NCBI GenBank assembly: GCA_032433765.1
Contig: JAVIAB010000159.1
Location: 58,179,542-58,243,541 of the forward strand
Length of the DNA: 64,000 bases
Direction: 5' to 3'
DNA from: Megaustenia siamemsis
Taxonomy: Eukaryota; Mollusca; Gastropoda; Stylommatophora; Ariophantidae
Position 1 is the first letter of the stretch. Every line of letters begins with the position of its first letter. This document shows positions 24,478 through 35,689 of the stretch, one piece after another. A model generated the notes under the pieces. The model was not told where the DNA came from and ran no database searches. It saw nothing but the letters and a program-made list of their open reading frames with translations. Both the position numbers and the translations under genes were made by a program.

Positions 24478-24814
24478 AAAGTAAAGTAAAGTAAAGTACG
24501 AGACTTGAACCGGCGTCTTAGCACGCGAGTTTACACCCAGATGTGCTCGGCCACCTATCCAGAAATGTTCGGATATTTCTGTATAGTGTAGCCTCAAGAT
24601 ACTCAGATGCGAAGCGACATTTCTCACCTTCCCCGGGTGATACCCTGGTACCAATTTCTGCCAACGGCTGGGTCCACCGTGGGGGTATTTTTTTTTCAAC
24701 CACGAGTACAATTCACACAACTCCCAACGGAAATCGAACACGGGTTGTCCGAACGTCGGTAGACCAGTCGGGTAGTTTTCCCAACTAGGCCTCCGAGGCC
24801 CCCTAATAAAAAGG
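24478..24814 (-). mobile_element. SINE-B, dimeric tRNA-related SINE with 10-bp TSD
   Basis: TTACGGATCT flanks it at 24468-24477 and 24815-24824. On the minus strand the head has GGCCTAGTTGG (box A-like) and GTGTTCGATTTCC (box B-like). A second tRNA-like module near the 3' end has GGCCGAGCACATCTGGG and CGGTTCAAGTCTC. The element ends in a TACTTTACTTTACTTTA tail. Two A/B-box pairs in one TSD-bounded unit make it a dimeric tRNA SINE. The insertion is inside the RNase H region of the family 2 LINE. Confidence 0.85.
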
Positions 24815-25367
24815 TTACGGATCTATCAGTGAATACCCGTATCTGGATGTCACTGGATATTTTTTCCTGGGACATGTTTGGTGAAAGTACTCCGATTTTA
24901 GTCTCGGGTTGTTCAATTTCCGAAACCATTCTTAGAACATTTCAGTTTGTTTCTTATTTGATCTTTCTTAGGTCCATGACTTGGGTGTACGGTCTTCGCG
25001 CAGCTCTTTGTTTTGTTATAATACACGAGTATGTTGTCTGAGGTTTTATGTTACCAGATTATTTGTGGACTTCATGGATGCTTGTGCTTTGTTCTGTCTT
25101 AGAATTGTTAAAGCAGTGGGTGATCTGATAGGGAGGTTTACTATTTATTTTGTATTTGTTTATTTTTACTCCCAAGTTTGTTGTGAGTGTGATGTTTTGT
25201 TCTTTTCAATATTACCAGAAATGACTTGGCTGCTGCTAACATGAGCTTTAGAAATATTACATGGCGGGTCTGACTTCTCAGGTCTAGATCTGATATATGG
25301 CGTTCTTTTTTGTAAAGTTACACTCCTGAATGTACCTGCTATTTTTGTCAGTTAAACTAACCTTTTG

Positions 25368-25670
25368 ATGTCCTCTGTTATGATTTCCACTGTTAGGATG
25401 TCCTCTGTTAGGATGTCCTCTGTTAGGATGTCCTCTGTTAGGATGTCCTCTGTTAGGATGTCCTCTGTTTGGATGTCCTCTGTTAGGATGTCCTCTGTTA
25501 GGATGTCCTCTGTTTGGATGTCCTCTGTTAGGATGTCCTCTGTTAGGATGTCCTCTGTTTGGACGTCCTCTGTTAGGATGTCCTCTGTTAGGATGTCCTT
25601 TGTTTGGATATCCTCTGTTAGGATGTCCTCTGTTAGGATGTCCTCTGTTATGATGTCCTCTGTTTGGACT
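25368..25670. repeat. 15-bp minisatellite, about 20 copies, inside a LINE frame
   Basis: Unit GGATGTCCTCTGTTA. The 15-bp period equals five codons: minus strand TEDIL/TEDIQ, plus strand MSSVR/MSSVW. On the minus strand it begins directly after LINE codons for LTWKQNIERVQ, so it expanded within former ORF2 sequence without closing the frame. The 230-residue plus-strand frame covering it (25365-26057) is an artefact. Confidence 0.95.
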
Positions 25671-26040
25671 CTTTCAATATTTTGTTTCCAGGTGAGTCTA
25701 GAGTCAAGTGTAAATCTTATATATGTTGGTGTTTCTGTTTGGAGTACTAAACGTATCCACATTTTTCTATACATGTTATCACTGTTTGGTTACAGTGGGA
25801 CAATTGTAGCTCGGGTATATATATTGTTCATTTTTAGACATATATCTATGTTCCGTTTTCTACCGTTTCCACTCCTTTTTTTTTGGGTAGGGGGCAGATG
25901 CGAGGCTATAGTGACGTATTCCATGAGTGTCCATAGTGAAAAGTCGTTTACGTGTATGCTGTTTGGGACATGTTTATTCCTTCTTTGTGTGATGTCCTTG
26001 ATGGATATTAGGAAGAGTGCCATTGCTAAAACACGTCTCT

Positions 26041-26999
26041 TAGGGGACCACTTCTAGTAGTGTGTCTAACTGGCTATTTTTGATTGTTTCTTCCGCTCTG
26101 ATTTTGCTTTAGAATAAGTAATCTGTGACCCAGTAGAACATGTTTTGTGTAACTTTTACTTACACTGTTACCAGCATCAGCTTTCCATCGAGTATCTTAG
26201 GCATAGGCGAGGTCAAAGAATATATGTAAAATATGCATACATCTAGCATCTAAATTTGTAGAGAAACGAGGCAACGACGACTTTTCTTTGTTTACATTTT
26301 TATTTTGTAGCTGATGAAGATTTTGTCCGAAACATCGTTGTTTGCCTCGTTTATCTACTAACTTTGCTGCTAGACACAATGTTATGTTTATTTTACATCG
26401 TCTCTACATCTGTACTCGCGGTCCCACAATATATTTAATGCTAACTACTACTTAATATTATTTAATATTTCGTTTATCTCAAAGAAAATAACGTTTCTAA
26501 AATCGTATATCAGAAAGGTCAGAAAGTCATCTACACCCCCGATGTGTCTGTATTCTGCCATGAGAATTGGCTTGGTTTCCAAGTTCCAGATAATTCTCAT
26601 CTTGTTCCTCTTCTCCATCAGTTTTAATAAGCAGCTGAAGAAGCTCGTTCTTGTCTAATTTCAAGAAATTGTTTATCCTTTCCTGGTTTAAAGAAAGTCT
26701 GAGCACAGCCAACTATAGATTTAGTAAAGCCTGAGGACAGAAAATAAAACAGATAAAACCACCAACTAGCGTGACCTATATATAGTGTAGTAGATAAGGA
26801 CTGCTGACTTCACTTTACTCACAACTAACAATGTTCGCAGAGGTGAGAACGTCACGCGGGTTGGTCGCTCCCCATACATTCCCTCTCAACCCGCATCCTA
26901 AGTAAATCTAAAGTTGGCCGAGGGCGGTATGTGGACATTCTTCTATGTTGATGTAACCTGTCCTGAGTATGGACTTTGATTTAAGCTTCTGAGGAGAAA
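26041..26999. other. unassigned sequence
   Basis: No clear gene. Around 26310-26345, GATGAAGATTTTGTCCGAAA resembles 3' UTR words seen in retroelements, but no element boundary could be drawn. The region 26820-26960 is slightly more GC-rich and has no frame of note. Confidence 0.35.
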
Positions 27000-28350
27000 T
27001 ATTTTAGTGATTAGAACCTGTTGTATGAGGCATTGCTTCATTCAACTCCTGTAGACTGATAGTAGCAACCGCGGACTCTGCAAGTAATCTTGTCATTGAT
27101 TGTTCCTGAAAATATGCAATGTTGGTTCTTACTGTTTAAATTCCTTCTATTGCAACATACATTTGTTTCTTTCTGGTAGGTTCTAGCATGTTGGTCCACT
27201 GTTGCCTTGTCGGTAACTAAGTTGGTGTCTGAGAATATCATCTCCGTTGTTCTATCCATGTTGTTTGTCTTTGCGGTGTGGTTAGATTCCGTAGTGTTTT
27301 TGTTGTCTTTCTCGGGGTTGAGTTTTGTCTAATTGTTTCATGCCAACTTTCTATTATGTTTTGTTTCTCTTCTAAGTGAAAATTTCGTTGTCTGTGTTGT
27401 GTAGGATTGACGTTTTCTTCTGTTGAAATTGTTCCTTGTTTCCCTGCGGTGGCTGAGGTCAGTTTGGAGTTCTTTGAGATTTGACGTACAAAGAACCTCT
27501 CTTCTGCCTCTAGATACGATTCATCTTGTTGCTGCAACGAGAAAATTTGTTGTTGTTGCTGTTGTTGCGTTCGCCAGCTTTCATCTCTGACAAAGTCCAT
27601 AGAGACTAGGAACTGAATTCTGCGTGTTAATCCATTTTTCCCTGGCAGCCGTGTGCACAGGGGTCCCTCGCCGCACAGGCAGATAACTTCGACTTCGGAG
27701 GTACTCATGTTTTATCCGTCGATGAGTAACTGACGTTTCAAGCCGGGTTTCGCTGCTGAGACCAGGGGTGGTTGCAGCAGAGAAAAATCATAAATAAAAA
27801 TCCCAACTGGTGTAGCCGAGATTTGAACCCACAACCTCTCTGTCCCGAGGCCGTCGTCTTGCCCGGACACCAACCATTTCCACATGGACTGGGAATATGA
27901 GGAAACAACAACAAGGAACACTTTTCATGCATATCCTTCAATGGTTCCTACCTTATACCCCGAAGTTCACGTCCTCTTGAAAATGATGATCGTCATATTT
28001 TTTTTTAATGTATAGCGCTTGATGATGTTGGGCCATCGTTTTTGTCTCCAATTCCGAACATAGAAACACACTGTTAGTCGTCGGATTATCCCCGTCGCAC
28101 ATCAAACAAAAGACCGTAAGATTAGCGTAAGGCCGGTCTAGGGATTTATGATGAGCCATTACGATGACGTAGCACACATACAAATTTCGCACTCACAACA
28201 ATGACGCGCCCTTTAGATTCTTGATTACTCTAGTGAATGCAGCCTACGACGAACAAAACACAGTGTAAATTCCCTAACGATATAAAACTGGGGCTGATGA
28301 AGCATTTAACAGTAATTAGTAACATGTAACTTAGAAATGTTAATTTTTAA
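27000..28350 (-). mobile_element. retroelement 5' region with tRNA-like module and ORF1-like frame
   Basis: Minus-strand element. Its upstream part (28350 down to about 27885) matches 62080-62545 on the plus strand through a series of conserved blocks (TTGTTCGTCGTAG, CTACGTCATCGTA, CTTACGGTC, TATGTTCGGAATT, TCATTTTCAAGAGGACGT, GTGTTCCTTGTTG). Its middle part (27880-27600) matches 31755-32090: a tRNA-like module with box B GGTTCAAATC, then GCTTGAAACGTCA, then the start of an ORF. Overlapping matches to two other loci show this is one dispersed family. The 3' end toward 27000 is uncertain. Confidence 0.75.
27238..27708 (-). CDS. ORF1-like protein of the retroelement, function unknown
   Basis: 156 codons from ATG at 27706-27708. 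The first 36 residues (MSTSEVEVICLCGEGPLCTR, then LPGKNGLTRR and FLVS) are conserved at 31937-32045 on the plus strand, with changes mainly at single positions. That is more than expected for a random frame in a dead repeat. The frame then has a Q7 tract from a CAA/CAG repeat (27547-27570) and a charged, low-complexity C-terminal half. I do not recognise a zinc knuckle, RRM or esterase domain, so calling it ORF1 rests on position after a 5' leader. It may continue, frameshifted, at 27259-27038 (KNQHCIFSGTINDKITCRVR). Confidence 0.45.
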   Translation of the reverse strand: MSTSEVEVICLCGEGPLCTRLPGKNGLTRRIQFLVSMDFVRDESWRTQQQQQQQIFSLQQQDESYLEAEERFFVRQISKNSKLTSATAGKQGTISTEENVNPTQHRQRNFHLEEKQNIIESWHETIRQNSTPRKTTKTLRNLTTPQRQTTWIEQRR

Positions 28351-31329
28351 ATTATCTGACAGCGCTTGCTAGCCTTATTTACTTCAGATAGCAGTTAATT
28401 TATGAATTAATGTGGTTCTCATCAACTTTCTAATAGTCCCAGCTTGGATGGAGGTTAATGTCATGTACGATCTTCGGTCATGTCAAAGTGATGACCCCGA
28501 GTCTTAAATGACTTTCTCCTCGTTGGAAACCCTTTCGATTTTGAATGGTGTCTATGGTTAGTGAATATATTTTGCATTTATGACGAGTTCTTTGTTCATG
28601 GTATTCGGACTGGTGATGGTGTATTTTATGTCAGGCAGTTGTGATCTGAGATTCCAAGGATGGGATCTTGTTCGTGATAGCGGTTAGCACTCACTTCGTG
28701 GATCAATATCTTTGGCCTTGTCTGAAAACGTCATACTCCTAAGACTACGTGTATCTGTGTATGTGAGACGGGTTGACTGGATGCAGCATACACTAATGCC
28801 ATGTTCTTAAAAGAGTATTGAGTTCTATTTTTTTTTGCACGTTTCTCCCTGGTAGATCAGTTGCCTTATTTGCAACCCGTGGTTTATATAGTCCTTGTTT
28901 GTTTCTGATTAATTTACTTCTGGCTCCTGTCCTGTTTTTTTAACCATTTTATCGATTGTAGGACGCAGAGTTATCCCTTTTTAGCCAAGACTCAAATGAA
29001 AAACTGCAAATTGAGATGGAGTCTGTTGTGTAGCATTTGCTGTATATCGTAGATATTCGCTTGTTATTCTCGCGACAACTTGGTCCACACTTCTGGCTTC
29101 GATGGTTGAGCTTTATACTCAGAACACTTCATTCAATAGACAAATTATCTTTCTATGTTCCTTGACTCTAAAGGCCCACATTTTCTACAGGGCTTTGTTG
29201 CCTTCATCTGTGTTCCAACAGGAACAAAAGGCTCCGCAAGGGATCGGTGATTAGACATTATGTGTAGTCTTCACATTGATGACCTTTCACGTGATGTTAT
29301 TTATGGCGTTCCAGCCCTCCCTGGCCTGTGGTGAATACAATAAAGGTTCTTGAAGTAGATCCACTAGTCACGTGGTCTTCAAAGAGATAAACCCAAATGA
29401 GGCAGATCCGTGGCATTCGCTAGAATTTGTTTCCGATATTCCAACAATCCATACAAATATTGCTTCAGTCAGATAGAAGTATCATTCATCATTTACATTC
29501 CAACGAAATAAAAAATTTAGAGGGACATTGAGAAAGCAAACTTCACCGCCACCTTGACCGAAATCCAAACACTAGAGAAGATTTGATATATTATCGAATG
29601 GCAGGACTCTCTTTATATCACTCCAGACATATCCACAGATGCTATGATCTTCTCCTACAAATCTTCATCGGCGTGTGGAGACCAACTATACCACTTATAT
29701 CTTGGTTACAAATTTCTTTCACGCGACCAGAATACCGTTCTGCCCTAGCAATACATTTCTTGACCCTTCTGTCTTACACTTCTGAGAGCGAAGATGTTAC
29801 ATTTATTATGCTCCATTAAACTTATATTTCTGTGGTTATTAATTATGTATAATCTGTTAATAGACTTGCATTTACTATTTTCGCCGAAGTAGTCAACATG
29901 TCTGCTCGTTCTTTGCCTCCAACAACCGTGTAACTCGCGACGGACATTAATTTAATTGCAATTGTAGTTTGTTGACCGTTTTATTGACTCCAGCGATTGT
30001 TTGCTTCTGGAGTTCATCTGAACTTGAAGGAACGCGATCATTCAATAATTCAGCACACAGACATGAATGTAATCGTGGGATTGAAATAGAAATTGAATTA
30101 CTTTTATTGCTCTTATATTCATAGTCAAATTGCTTGTTGTCATTGTGTATTCACCATAACCTGGATAAATCGTTCTGTCAATGGAGCGTGCAACAACTGC
30201 CCAAACCCTCCATTGATGACACGCCATATAATCAACGTAACGATCAAAGCGTGTGAATGTTCACATATAAGGACATTGACTCCTGCCTTAATCACAGCCT
30301 GGTTCTGTTCTCAGCGTGCTCGGTCTAGTGTGACGATAACAGAAAAGGTAGTAGACCTGAGAACACAAGGGCATGTTTCGTACTTTGTTAATATTAAACA
30401 TCCCGTACACCATTTTAACAATAATCACAGCCAGACCTGTCTTTGACTTACCGATCCTTGATCTGTTCTCCTTACATGAAGTCAGCTTCTCCCTCCATAG
30501 CAGACGTTTCTGATTGGAACTTCTCTTCAGGTATGATCTTCAGATCATTACGCCTGTCCTCAAAAGTTGGAAAATCGAGTAGAAATTGAATTGCCACCCA
30601 TGAGGTATGGAAAGTGCATCACATTAAAATTGGCATAGCTTCATGTTGTACCTTTCCTAGTCTATCAAAATGAATCACACTAACTGTGTGAATGAGTGTG
30701 GCCTACTCTATGGGACATAGGTCCAGTCCGTGATTTAATACAGAAAACCATCGACCGTTATTTGTATGTAATGACATTCATCGGCGATAAAACGCCGCGA
30801 GTTTTGTTATTACTCATGGCCTTGGGAACACGGGATGCGATAACATTTCCCTCCCAAATATATCATCACATTGGTTTCTATTATCTCCTGTCTAGGGACT
30901 TTCACGTCTGACTTGTCTGTGTTAACGTTATTATTATTATTAATGGACAAACATGTCGCTGCAGGTTTTCCTGGTTTAACTAGAGGTAAGTGACTGTTAA
31001 ATCACGGACATTCGAATTCACATTGTGCTTAAGGGCCTTACTTTTAACTTTTAATTTCCCTGTAGCAAGCTCTAGGCTCTCTCATTAAATTGTATCATCT
31101 ACATATAGATGCTTGAATGACTGGTCTCTTTAAATTATCAGTTGCCCTGAAAACACTCTCTAGTCTTGTTTCAACAGCCACACTCTTTGTCCACCAATCT
31201 CTCATATTAGTTCTTGTCAATCTCCATCCTTCCCCCCCAATTCACGTTGAACGTTATGACGCTATTCGTTTCTTTATCTCGATGCCCTATATACTTAATT
31301 AAACTTCCATTTGCGTCACTTCCTCAGTT
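28351..31329. other. 3-kb unassigned stretch
   Basis: Both strands were read. There are only short, unconvincing frames (for example 29583-29819 plus and 30093-30446 plus), with no domains, array, SINE or tRNA. It could hold intronic or intergenic host DNA or old unrecognised repeats. Confidence 0.4.
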
Positions 31330-31500
31330 TTTCACTTTATAGGTTTGTATGACTTTATCAGTTTGCATCATTTCCTCAGCTTGTCACTTCCTCAGTTTGT
31401 GTCACTTCCTCAGTTTGTGTCACTTTGTATTTGTATCACTTCCTCAGTTTGTGCCACTTCTGCAGTTTGTATTATTTCCAGAATCTGTGTCACTTCCTTA
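31330..31500. repeat. short degenerate array of about 18-20 bp units
   Basis: CAGTTTGTGTCACTTCCTCA and variants repeat about eight times with irregular spacing. No frame is of interest. Confidence 0.75.
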
Positions 31501-31754
31501 GATTGGGTCAACTTTTAAACTGACAATCCGAAGATCAAACATGGCTTCCATTTCTCTAAATAAAAAAAAATAATGTCTTATCTCTGAACAGATAGAGAAG
31601 AGTATTCTAAGGGAGGTTACTCAGCAGCACCTTCATACAATATGTCCTCCATAGAAGACCTACACTGCAGTGCCCAACGGCAGTCAATCTTTGGGGTACT
31701 CTTACCGTTACAAGAGACGCACCAAAATAGTTTACCTTCATTTTCATTTCATGT

Positions 31755-32095
31755 ACGGAGGGACTGGTTGATCTTGAGGCAAGACACCGGCCTCGAGAGA
31801 GAGAGAGGTTGTGGGTTCAAATCCCGGATATACCGGTTGGGATTTGTATTTATAATTTCTCTCTGCGGCAACCACACCTGGTCTAAGGAGCGAAGCTCGG
31901 CTTGAAACGTCAATTACTCATCGGCAGAAACAACATATGAGTACCTCCGAAGTAGGAGTTATCTGCCTGTGCGGCGAGGGACCCCTGTGCACATGGCTGT
32001 CAGGGAAAAATGGATTAACGCGCAAAATTGAGTTCCTAGTTTCTAGGGACTTGTCAAAGGTAAAAAAAAAAGCTTGTGGCGAACGAAGAAAAAAA
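31755..32095 (+). mobile_element. second copy of the tRNA-like module plus ORF1-start retroelement
   Basis: Plus-strand homologue of 27880-27560. It contains CAAGACACCGGCCTCGAGAG, GGTTGTGGGTTCAAATCCCG (box B) at about 31805-31824, GCTTGAAACGTCAATTACTC, and then ATGAGTACCTCCGAAGTAGG opening the conserved peptide (start 31937). Downstream the (CAA)n tract of the other copy is replaced by A-runs (32060-32095), which ends the similarity. It lacks the long 5' leader seen at 28.3-27.9 kb and is therefore truncated at the tRNA-like module or independently mobilised from it. Confidence 0.75.
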
Positions 32096-32679
32096 AACAT
32101 TTCATACACACCTCCTTTACTAGTAATGTTTACTAAACTGTAGTTTCTATTTACAAACACATTCATTAAGTTGTATTTTATTGGCCATTTCTTCCTCATT
32201 TTTACAGCGACTCGACATCGTCATTGGCTGACACTTTACTGTTAACTTTTTGATATCCAAAATAAAATCTCTGCCCATTGTACGATATTGAACCATCCAA
32301 TGAATGGTTTCCTACATTTTAATCCACAGTTTGTATTAATGGATCCAATGTCACCTACTAAGAGCATGTAACTCTACTGGTCAAATGAAAACAAATTACC
32401 ATTCCCTCCACGCCTTAAGACGTATACAGAAAATGATGTCCCCATAGTTGTCAACGACAGAGGGCATATATTTTAGAAGGAAATAAAAAATCTAACAAGA
32501 CGCCATGAAAACAGAAGAGTAAAGTTGAACTGAAACACGAGCGGAAACAAATCAACAATGACAGTCAAAGATCATCAGACCTAAACAGGAAACTGCTGTA
32601 TAGAACACTTTCATCAAATGGGTCGCACGGACACTGCCGCCTCCAAAAGCGTAGCAGTCAAACTCAAACAGACTCTAGA
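32096..32679. other. unassigned spacer
   Basis: No structure recognised. Confidence 0.4.
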
Positions 32680-32886
32680 TCATGTACTGCAAGTCATCAT
32701 GTACTACAAGTCATCATGTACTACAAGTCATCATGTACTACAAGTCATCATGTACTGCAAGTCATCATGTACTACAAGTCATCATGTACTGCAAGTCATC
32801 ATGTACTACAAGTCATCATGTACTACAAGTCATCATGTACTACAAGTCATCATGTACTGCAAGTCATCATGTACTACAAGTCATCA
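32680..32886. repeat. 17-bp minisatellite, 12 copies
   Basis: Unit CATCATGTACTACAAGT with a TAC/TGC variant (CTACAAG/CTGCAAG). Because 17 is not a multiple of three, three consecutive units are needed per frame cycle. The overlapping 72-121-residue frames in all three plus frames are artefacts. Confidence 0.95.
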
Positions 32887-33410
32887 GAGTCCTCAACAAA
32901 TAAAGTTTGGTCAACAGAATCAAGCTGCAGGTGAAAGTTTGATGAACCAGAGAAGATGTTTAGCTCCCAGTAAGTCGGTCTAGGAGTATAGCAAATGTGG
33001 GTCGTTGAAGAAGAGAAAAAAGAGGAGGAAGAAGATAGGAAACGAAGTGGAGGATAAGAAAAGACGAAGACGAATTAGAAATATAATGTAAAAGAAAAAA
33101 ATAAACAGAGACCTGGATCTATTTTAGTACATAAGTTTTACAATTAATTTTTAAATGTTCTATGCAACAATCAAAAATAATAAATTACACGATCATGAAA
33201 TATTCTTTGCTTCAGTGATGGTCAGGGAGAAATGACAAGAAGAGGAAACTATCATAGCAGCTTTGAAGACCCGAATTTGGTTTATTACAGACTTGACATT
33301 CCGGTATAAGAAGAACAATATCTCTAAACTTTTGATGACATATGGTAAATGATAGAAAATACAGGATTTGTTCAACTTTAACGGTCCTTGATAAATAATG
33401 AGATTTTTAG
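32887..33410. other. unassigned, purine-rich
   Basis: A/G-rich sequence around 33005-33080 (GAAGAAGAG-type runs), with nothing else recognised. Confidence 0.4.
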
Positions 33411-33465
33411 TTCAGTTTAGTTTAGTTTAGTTTAGTTTAGTTTAGTTTAGTTTAGTTTAGTTTAG

Positions 33466-33496
<31 letters not shown>

Positions 33497-33546
33497 TTAG
33501 TCTAGTTTAGTTTAGTTTAATTTAGTTTAGTTTAGTTTAGTTTAGT
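33411..33546. repeat. (TTTAG)n pentanucleotide, about 27 copies
   Basis: Almost perfect TTTAG repeats. Read on the minus strand this is a (CTAAA)n tail following TATCGGTCGA, which parallels the (CTAAA)n that follows the LINE 3' end near 54.2 kb. It may therefore be the 3' tail of an old LINE at 33547-33700. Confidence 0.9.
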
Positions 33547-34440
33547 CGACCGATAGATCGTACTCATTGCACATTGGGCATGATTAGAAGTGACCATATC
33601 ACTCCTCCCCAGTATTTCCCTCAGTGTGTGAAGAGGGACGACTCCAGTTCTATGTTTATTTGTTTTTCCTCACTATCTCCCCACGTAGAACTTCTTTCTG
33701 GCATTCCAAGTTTTGAATGTTGTACAAGATCGTTAAAGCATTGATGATCAATGTCGTTTTACAAAACCTACAAAACATGATTTCTTACAACTTATACAAC
33801 TCGTAACAAAAGAAATAAAAACACATATCTATGACATCTTGAAGCTAAAGGCAAGAAGAATATTCATTTTTTTCTACATAAATAGCTTTTTACAGTTTGT
33901 GACGACAGAGACCTTTGTATCTTTACAGACCTCATGATGTGTTACCAAAGACAACACAAGAATATTATTTCAAACTGTGGCTGCAGGTAACGAAATATAA
34001 AACGATTTGTTAGATCAGTGACGGTTGAAGGCGAACGGAGGGTCTGTAGCAGATTTGTCCTTCAGTCATTCTAAGACAAGTCCATTATTTGTTGCTTTGT
34101 GACGAAAGTGATCCAGGAAATTAACTGAATTTATTTATTATTTTATTTTAAATTTATTATTATGATCATTATTATGATTATTGTTATTGTGTTATTATTA
34201 TTCAGAGTTAAAGACAAGAAGCACAAGTTAATTAAATGTAAACGATCCAAGGCGAGATATCAACAATTGTTCTAACATCGTTTCAAATCTACTACGAAAG
34301 ACTAGGGACAAAATATGTTTCTTGCAGATTTGGCTGTCAGTGTGGACAATATGAGAAGTATTTCTAACAAATGTGAATGATTAGTGACGAAAGGCGAGAA
34401 GAAAACGTTTTGGACATATCATAATCTGTGACAAAATAAA
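33547..34440. other. unassigned, possible LINE 3' UTR at left
   Basis: The first 150 bp may be an untranslated LINE end (see the adjacent microsatellite). The rest contains diffuse, diverged relatives of the GACGAAA...AGAAGAA motif of the next array (from about 33900), so it is probably the decayed edge of that array. Confidence 0.4.
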
Positions 34441-35340
34441 AGTTTAATACGTAATGAAATGCACGAAGAAATCGTCTTGTAATTGTGATGTTCTACAACG
34501 AAATGCTAGAAGAAATCGTCTTGTAATTGTGATGTTCTACCACGAAATGCTAGAAGAAATCGTCTTGTAATTGTGATGTTCTACCACGAAATGCTGGAAT
34601 AAATCGTCTTATAATTGTGATGTTCTACCACGAAATGCTGGAATAAATCGTCTTATAATTGTGATGTTCTACCACGAAATGCACGAAGAAATCGTCTTGT
34701 AATTGTGATGTTCTACCACGAAATGCTAGAAGAAATCGTCTTGTAATTGTGATGTTCTACCACGAAATGCTAGAAGAAATCGTCTTGTAATTGTGATGTT
34801 CTACCACGAAATGCTAGAAGAAATCGTCTTGTAATTGTGATGTTCTACCACGAAATGCTGGAATAAATCGTCTTATAATTGTGATGTTCTACCACGAAAT
34901 GCACGAAGAAATCGTCTTGTAATTGTGATGTTCTACCACGAAATGCACGAATAAATCGTCTTGTAATTGTGATGTTCTACCACGAAATGCTGGAATAAAT
35001 CGTCTTATAATTGTGATGTTCTACCACGAAATGCACGAAGAAATCGTCTTGTAATTGTGATGTTCTACCACGAAATGCTAGAAGAAATCGTCTTGTAATT
35101 GTGATGTTCTACCACGAAATGCTAGAAGAAATCGTCTTGTAATTGTGATGTTCTACCACGAAATGCTAGAAGAAATCGTCTTGTAATTGTGATGTTCTAC
35201 CACGAAATGCTGGAATAAATCGTCTTATAATTGTGATGTTCTACCACGAAATGCACGAAGAAATCGTCTTGTAATTGTGATGTTCTACCACGAAATGCTA
35301 GAAGAAATCGTCTTGTAATTGTGATGTTCTACGATGACAT
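34441..35340. repeat. 44-bp minisatellite with higher-order structure, about 20 copies
   Basis: The unit contains GAAATCGTCTTGTAATTGTG followed by ATGTTCTACCACGAAATGC. Three unit subtypes differ after ATGC (ACGAAG, TAGAAG, TGGAAT). The subtype order ACGAAG, TAGAAG x3, TGGAAT, ACGAAG occurs at about 34680-34910 and again at about 35030-35260, an offset of 352 bp (eight units). This is higher-order duplication. Confidence 0.95.
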
Positions 35341-35689
35341 GCTAGAAGACAAACTGCAGCTTTGATATTGAATTGCCAAAGACAAAATGAGAAATGCAAA
35401 TCTTTGTTCTTTCTCTCATAAGCTGTCAGAGGAAAAGTAAATCAGTCAATTATCTTCTGATTTAATGATGATTTGTGTGAACAAAAGGAACACGTTTTTC
35501 ATCATTTTGTTAGTTATTGGAGAGAGTATAAAAAAGAAGATATTTGTTGTTGTTTTAACGGCCACTGGTCTGAACAAAACGACGAGGATGCGTATTTTTG
35601 TTTTCGTCTTATTTGGCAGAACTAAACGAGGATAATGATTTTGTATTTTTCACTGGTAAATGGTCAGAACTAAAAGATGCTGGTGTTTA

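Larger units (their letters stand above)
23815..26040 (-). pseudogene. RNase H-type LINE ORF2 relic (family 2)
   Basis: Reading leftwards: an RT segment near 25990-25890 (IHVNDFSLWTLMEYVTIAS, where the ADD motif has decayed to VND), then PTYIRFTLDSRLTWKQNIE at about 25680-25735, then a 15-bp minisatellite, then a degenerate linker, then RNase H pieces (VIHSDARSVLQVI at about 24272-24310; IPSNDKANSLIQTGS at about 24110-24160), then a C-terminal HILQDC-STLNTLRW near 23880-23930. The order matches RT-RNase H LINEs and parallels the better-preserved relative at 61488-63870. A SINE (24478-24814) and the minisatellite (25368-25670) interrupt it. Stops and shifts are numerous. Confidence 0.75.

Noticed and set aside
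25365..26057. 230-codon plus-strand MSSVR repeat frame
   Set aside because: It is antisense to a LINE and driven by the 15-bp minisatellite.
33411..33546. Telomere-like repeat
   Set aside because: TTTAG pentamers are not the animal telomere repeat, they are internal, and they behave like a LINE tail.
34441..35340. CRISPR-like array
   Set aside because: Units are directly adjacent with no unique spacers, and the genome is eukaryotic.
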